The notes beneath the pieces were generated by a model. That model made no database searches, was not told the DNA's origin, and was given only the letters and a program-made list of their open reading frames with translations. This document shows, in pieces, positions 59,964 through 64,000 of a stretch of 64,000 nucleotides of DNA. Every line of letters starts with the position of its first letter. The stretch's first letter is position 1. Origin of the DNA: Amphibacillus cookii (GTDB lineage Bacteria; Bacillota; Bacilli; Bacillales; Amphibacillaceae); assembly GCF_016908375.1 (NCBI RefSeq), contig NZ_JAFBDS010000003.1:248001-312000 (forward strand), written 5' to 3'. The position numbers and the translations under genes are program-made.

Positions 59964-61370
59964 CTAATCGCATTTAAAATATCTTTTTGCATTATAGTAG
60001 CTTATATTTTCGACTAATCTTTTTAGTAGATTTTCATTATTCGGAAGTTCACCTTCCTCTACCCACTGTCCGATTAAATTGGCAAGTATACGTCGAAAGT
60101 ACTCATGCCTACTAAATGAAAGAAAGCTACGTGAGTCAGTTAACATACCAACAAAGTGCATTAATAAGCCGTGATCAGCTAATGTCGTTAGCTGTCTCTC
60201 CATCCCTTGTTTTGTATCATTAAACCACCACCCAGAGCCAAGTTGGACTTTCATCTTTATTCCGGGTTCAGTTTGAAAGTTCTGAATCGTACTTCCTACA
60301 AGATCGTTATAAGTAGGATTTAAGTTATATAAAATCGTTTGCGGTAAGCCATCGTTTTTCTCACACTGATCCAATAAACCATTTAGTGAAGCCCCAAGAT
60401 CTGGTTGATCAGAAATAGAATCAAAACCGGCATCTTTACCGACTCTTCTAAACATTTTCGTATTATTGTTTCTAATCGCTCCAAAATGAAGTTGCATCGT
60501 CCAACCTTTTTCTTTATATTTTCTTGCAAGCGCAATCATCATAGCCGTTTTAAACTTACGCTCTTCTTCACTTGAGATAGATTCACCTACTAGCGATTTT
60601 TTGAAAATAGCTTCAATCTCTGTATCTGTAAAGTTTGAAAAAGGCACTTCAGCTAACCCATGGTCCGAGAGTTTACAGCCCATCTCATCGAAGTAATCGA
60701 TTCTTTCTTCTAAAGCTTCAATATAACTTTGATATGTTTGAATGGAGCGATTGGTAATAGTAGATAGTTTATCAATAAAATGATGAAAAACAGATTTGGT
60801 TATTGCCACGCCATCATCAGGTCGAAAAGTTGGTAGCACCTTAACGTTAAAGTTATCCTGTGCTTTGATCTGCTTATGATAGTCTAAGTGATCGACAGGC
60901 GAATCCGTTGTACAAATGCTCTCAACATTTGAACGTTCAATTAATTTTTGTACGGAGAAATCTGACTGTGCTAGTTTTTCATTTGCCCTTAACCAAACAT
61001 CTTCCCAATTATGTTCATCCAATAAAACATTAATATCGAAGTACTTTTTAAGCTCTAAATGTGTCCAGTGATACAATGGATTCCCAATCGTATTTGGCAC
61101 GGTTTGAGCCCAAGCTCTAAACTTATCTTTAGCGCTTGCATCTCCAGTAATATAACGCTCATCAACACCATTCGCTCGCATCGCTCTCCATTTGTAATGA
61201 TCACCTTCAAGCCAAATTTCAGTAAGATTTTTAAATTGGCGATTTTCAGCAATATCTTTAGGCGATAAATGACAATGATAATCAATAATAGGAAGGTTCT
61301 TTATATAGCCATACAATGTTTTAGCGGTTTCATTTTTCAACATAAACGTTTCATTAATAAATCCCCTCAC
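59964..61370 (-). CDS. uxaC: Glucuronate isomerase
   Basis: The protein has 468 residues from a GTG, 8 nt after AAGGAGG. UxaC hallmarks: LPIIDYHCHLSPKDIAEN, LWLRANEKLAQSDFS-like helix, and LHFGAIRNNNTKMFRRVG. It interconverts D-glucuronate and D-fructuronate (also galacturonate and tagaturonate). First step of the operon's pathway. It follows kdgK by 26 bp. Confidence 0.95.
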   Translation of the reverse strand: MRGFINETFMLKNETAKTLYGYIKNLPIIDYHCHLSPKDIAENRQFKNLTEIWLEGDHYKWRAMRANGVDERYITGDASAKDKFRAWAQTVPNTIGNPLYHWTHLELKKYFDINVLLDEHNWEDVWLRANEKLAQSDFSVQKLIERSNVESICTTDSPVDHLDYHKQIKAQDNFNVKVLPTFRPDDGVAITKSVFHHFIDKLSTITNRSIQTYQSYIEALEERIDYFDEMGCKLSDHGLAEVPFSNFTDTEIEAIFKKSLVGESISSEEERKFKTAMMIALARKYKEKGWTMQLHFGAIRNNNTKMFRRVGKDAGFDSISDQPDLGASLNGLLDQCEKNDGLPQTILYNLNPTYNDLVGSTIQNFQTEPGIKMKVQLGSGWWFNDTKQGMERQLTTLADHGLLMHFVGMLTDSRSFLSFSRHEYFRRILANLIGQWVEEGELPNNENLLKRLVENISYYNAKRYFKCD

Positions 61371-61396
61371 AGTAAAGACCTCCTTGTTTAAGTGGA

Positions 61397-62416
61397 TTAG
61401 CGAATAATAGATAAGGGATGGTCTGCGTTCATAAAATGCAGTATGTCACTTAAATCTAAGATGTTCGCATCGCCTTCAATGGTATGTTTCAATGCAAAGC
61501 TTGCCGTAGCAAAATCTATTGTTTTTTGCATGGAATCAAATTGGAGCAAGCCATAAATCATACCAGCGGCGAAAGCATCTCCTGTTCCTACTCGATCAAC
61601 AATCTGAACATCAACTGTTTTTGATTTTAAAAAACCTTGATCGTCCAAAACGATCGCACTAATTTCGTTCTCATTGACTGATTTCTCTCTCCGGAAAGTA
61701 TGAACAATTTCGGTAAATTGATACATTTCTTTTAATTTAGACATAATTTTTTTAATCATTTCCTCAGAAAAGGGCTTTTCACATATATCTTTATAATCTT
61801 GGTCATCATGTGTTGGCAACTCGAGTGGTTCAATTCCAAAGCACACATCAATATTTTTCATTAACATGGACATCTTTGCTCGAGCCGATTTAAATGACCA
61901 CAGTGATTTCCGATAATTCAAGTCACAACTCGTTTTTACGCCTTTCTTTTGGGCTATTTCTAAAGCGGCTAGACTAATCTCAAACAATTCTTCAGATAGA
62001 GCAGGTGTGATACCACCTAGATGAAACCAATCTACATTTTCAAAAATCGTATCGAAGTCATAGTCATCAATTTTCGAGCAGGCAAAGCTTGATTGCTCAC
62101 GATCATAAATAACACGTGTCGGTCTAATAGAGTAGCCTTTTTCTAAAAAATAAAGTCCCAATCGTTGCTCATCGTACACGACATAATCTGTTTTAACACC
62201 GTAATAATTGAGGAATTGCATGGCAGACCTACCCAGGGCATGTTTAGGAACCTTAGATACAAAATTTACATTAAAGCCATATTGAGCAAGCGCCATCGCT
62301 ACATTAGCCTCACCCCCACCAAATACACCATCAAACGATTGCGACTGTTTAATTGTCTGGTAACCAGGTGTAGTCAATCGAAGCAAAATTTCGCCAAACG
62401 TTACAACATTCTTCAT
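61397..62416 (-). CDS. kdgK: 2-keto-3-deoxygluconate kinase
   Basis: The start chosen is the ATG at 62416, after GGGGGGATG; a longer frame upstream overlaps kdgA. The protein has about 339 residues of the PfkB family: GEILLRLTTPGYQ opening, GGGEANVAMALAQYG, and the ATP/anion motif VDRVGTGDAFAAGMIYG. It phosphorylates 2-keto-3-deoxygluconate to the 6-phosphate for aldol cleavage by KdgA. Confidence 0.93.
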   Translation of the reverse strand: MKNVVTFGEILLRLTTPGYQTIKQSQSFDGVFGGGEANVAMALAQYGFNVNFVSKVPKHALGRSAMQFLNYYGVKTDYVVYDEQRLGLYFLEKGYSIRPTRVIYDREQSSFACSKIDDYDFDTIFENVDWFHLGGITPALSEELFEISLAALEIAQKKGVKTSCDLNYRKSLWSFKSARAKMSMLMKNIDVCFGIEPLELPTHDDQDYKDICEKPFSEEMIKKIMSKLKEMYQFTEIVHTFRREKSVNENEISAIVLDDQGFLKSKTVDVQIVDRVGTGDAFAAGMIYGLLQFDSMQKTIDFATASFALKHTIEGDANILDLSDILHFMNADHPLSIIR

Positions 62417-62417
62417 A

Positions 62418-63059
62418 TCATCCCCCCCTAATTCGCGCCAGTTCTTGTGTGAATGCTTTTGAAACTTCTGAAATGGATTCATATCCACTTTCCTTCACCT
62501 GCTTCGTTAAAGCGCTGCCAATTCCTACTGCAAATGCCCCCCTATTAAACCACTCTTTCAGATTGGTAATATTAACACCTCCAGAAGGCATCAGTTCAGC
62601 ATTTGGAATCGGACCTTTAATATCATTTATAAAAGCTGGACCAAATAAACTACCTGGGAACAGCTTTACAATATCAACACCTACTGATAACGCTGTCACT
62701 ATTTCTGTAACAGACCCACAGCCAGGTAAATACGGGATAGAATAACGGTTACATATTGTCGCTATCGCTGGATCTAAGTGCGGACTTACCACATATTTTG
62801 CTCCATTCAAGATAGCAATTCTCGCTGTTTCTGCATCTAATACTGTACCCGCCCCAACAATCACACGCTCATCACTCCATGTGGAAAGCTCTTTAATAAC
62901 TTGATCCGCCTGTGGTGTAGAAAAAGTAATCTCTAAAGTAAAGATCCCCCCCTCATAAGCTTTCTCAGCTATTTGTACAGCTTCAAAGTTTGTGTCACCT
63001 CTTATAACTGCAACGAGATAGTTTTGATGAATAGCTCTCAATATTTCATACTTTTGCAA
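62418..63059 (-). CDS. kdgA: KDPG/KHG aldolase
   Basis: The start is taken as the TTG at 63059 after GGGGTGAG, because an ATG at 63104 has no ribosome site and would overlap a likely operator. The protein has about 213 residues. The TIM-barrel motifs are VAVIRGDT, the catalytic Glu in LEITFSTP, GAGTVLDAETA, the Schiff-base Lys in VDIVKLFPG, and PSGGVNITN. It cleaves KDPG to pyruvate and glyceraldehyde 3-phosphate. It is the first gene of the hexuronate operon. Confidence 0.92.
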   Translation of the reverse strand: MQKYEILRAIHQNYLVAVIRGDTNFEAVQIAEKAYEGGIFTLEITFSTPQADQVIKELSTWSDERVIVGAGTVLDAETARIAILNGAKYVVSPHLDPAIATICNRYSIPYLPGCGSVTEIVTALSVGVDIVKLFPGSLFGPAFINDIKGPIPNAELMPSGGVNITNLKEWFNRGAFAVGIGSALTKQVKESGYESISEVSKAFTQELARIRGG

Positions 63060-63089
63060 TGTTTTCTCACCCCATTTTATTCTTCTATA

Positions 63090-63101
63090 CTTGTATACTA
63101 G
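63090..63101. promoter_or_regulatory. Candidate operator upstream of kdgA
   Basis: CTTGTATACTAG, a near-palindrome with one mismatched pair, 31 bp before the TTG start. It shares the GTATAC core with the palindrome at 57889-57898. It is the likely target of the GntR regulator encoded just upstream. Confidence 0.45.
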
Positions 63102-63204
63102 CATTTCAATATTTGAATTTCAATTGTTTTTTACAAATTTCTTGATTTTTTTCAAAACTGAATTTATATTTACCTAAATAAATGCAAACCCTGTCGATAT
63201 TTAT

Positions 63205-63244
63205 AAAACAAAAAAAGAGCGTTGCATCTATTCGATGAACACTC
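63205..63244 (-). terminator. Terminator of the GntR gene
   Basis: On the minus strand GAGTGTTCATC pairs with GATGCAACGCTC and is followed by seven T residues, about 140 bp past the regulator stop. Confidence 0.78.
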
Positions 63245-63386
63245 AAAATTTGTATATCTTTTTAAATTACTATTAGATATTTTTGTCACAGGCTAAGCTT
63301 GTCCATTCCGTTTCTTACCGCTTTTAGTATCATTAAAAACAGCAAAAAGAAACGTAATATAACAATATTTCTTGATTAAATCTCAA

Positions 63387-64000
63387 TTAATCTAAATTAA
63401 AGACAGAAGTTGAAAGCGCTCGCTCAAAATAATCTGAAAACGGACTATCTTCTTGATAAAGATCTTTCCAAACTTCCATTGGTTTCAATATATGTTCATT
63501 TATAATTAATTGGACTTGATTAACTGCTTTTGTTTCAATCACATCTATAATTCTTTTATGTTGAATAACTGCATCTTCAAAACTAAATTCTAGTTCCGAT
63601 AATAAACGAATCCGATTATAGTGCGTACTAAGTCTTGTAATAGCATTCCATACATTTTCTTTATTATTACCCTTAAAAATCATGTAATGGAACTGCTTGT
63701 CCAATTCGTGGAATTGTTGATTTGACTTATTTTGTTTTAGAAGCTTTTCTTGCTTCATGACATTGTGCTTTAATTCGAATAGAAGATCGTTTGGAAAATG
63801 CTCACAAGATAACTTTAATATCTCTTTCTCCAAGGTTACTCGCGTAAACACCGCTTCTTCCACCAACTGTGGTTTAATTCTAGTTACATATGTTCCTACT
63901 TGAGGCTTCACCTCTACTAAATTTTCTTCTTTTAATCTTGCAATAACTTCCCGTATCGGGGTGCGTGATACATCAAGCCTTTTTGCGATTTCAACTTCAC
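63387..64000 (-). CDS. GntR-family (FadR/FCD) regulator, 5' end cut by window edge
   Basis: The frame is open to 64000 and the N-terminus is missing. The visible part begins EVEIAKRLDVSRTPIREVIA, the recognition helix of a GntR winged helix, followed by LKEENLVEV and GTYVTRI. The C-terminal FCD domain (about 55-190 of the visible part) has the helical, metal-binding-like pattern LDKQFHYMIFKG and HKRIIDVIET. It is adjacent to the hexuronate operon and is its probable repressor (UxuR/ExuR-like). Confidence 0.9.
   Translation of the reverse strand, partial: EVEIAKRLDVSRTPIREVIARLKEENLVEVKPQVGTYVTRIKPQLVEEAVFTRVTLEKEILKLSCEHFPNDLLFELKHNVMKQEKLLKQNKSNQQFHELDKQFHYMIFKGNNKENVWNAITRLSTHYNRIRLLSELEFSFEDAVIQHKRIIDVIETKAVNQVQLIINEHILKPMEVWKDLYQEDSPFSDYFERALSTSVFNLD
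63410..63424 (+). promoter_or_regulatory. cre-like sequence within the GntR gene end
   Basis: TTGAAAGCGCTCGCT fits the broad cre consensus WTGNAANCGNWNNCW at all fixed positions. It is inside the coding region, about 350 bp upstream of the kdgA start, so a regulatory role is uncertain. Confidence 0.3.

Noticed and set aside
63410-63424. Strong claim for CcpA control of kdgA from the cre-like sequence
   Set aside because: The site is inside the GntR coding sequence and far upstream of the kdgA promoter. Kept only as a low-confidence feature.

Overview
The window looks like AT-rich chromosomal DNA of a Bacillaceae firmicute. The evidence is: strong AGGAGG-type ribosome binding sites, many TTG/GTG starts, CcpA-type cre sites, LicT and LicR type PTS regulators, an SKF-like bacteriocin operon, and dispersed intergenic repeats of the kind seen in Oceanobacillus, Virgibacillus and Gracilibacillus relatives. 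The genus is an inference. No rRNA, tRNA, CRISPR array or prophage was seen. Much of the window is accessory carbohydrate-use and competition DNA.

Layout. (1) 1-2.4 kb: 5' part of a 6-phospho-beta-glucosidase, divergent from an RpiR regulator and a HAD phosphatase. (2) 2.5-10.7 kb: FtsX-type ABC exporter, DUF4317 protein, LysR regulator, NmrA-like reductase, and an M20 amidohydrolase followed by a DUF3100 two-gene membrane module. (3) 10.8-15.4 kb (minus): a Lac-family PTS operon (IIB, LicR-like activator, IIA, unknown membrane protein, IIC) with no glycosidase. (4) 15.6-22.4 kb: thioredoxin-reductase-like enzyme, LURP-one protein, a duplicated membrane protein, a PspA/TPM-domain envelope pair and alanine dehydrogenase. 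(5) 22.9-28.6 kb (minus): an operon matching the Bacillus subtilis sporulation killing factor (SKF) system gene for gene except skfG. It encodes precursor peptide, radical SAM thioether synthase, CPBP protease, ABC ATPase, permease and thioredoxin-like protein. This is the most notable system here. (6) 28.7-31.5 kb: a scar of broken genes (Gly-rich tail of a lost gene, 5'-truncated aldehyde dehydrogenase, IS3 remnant) and a Cu/Zn superoxide dismutase lipoprotein. (7) 31.9-36.5 kb (minus): licT-bglP-bglH beta-glucoside operon with a visible RAT/terminator switch and a cre. (8) 37-50.3 kb: MATE exporter, two GH3 beta-glucosidases (one membrane-anchored and circularly permuted), GtrA and GT2 proteins, an AgrC/LytTR-type two-component pair, and UDP-galactopyranose mutase. 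(9) 50.4-53 kb: MFS pseudogene and an AGCS amino acid symporter. (10) 53.2-64 kb (minus): GH2 glycosidase plus Lac-family PTS, then a complete glucuronate pathway (uxaC, uxuA, uxuB, kdgK, kdgA) and a GntR regulator cut by the window end. Similar GTATAC-centred palindromes precede both the PTS/GH2 operon and kdgA, which suggests one regulon.

A modular intergenic repeat family (seven copies and one fragment, in a short two-hairpin form and a longer form with an insert in the first hairpin) and two other Bacillaceae-type repeats are scattered between genes. Functions rest on recognised motifs and family memory. No database search was run.
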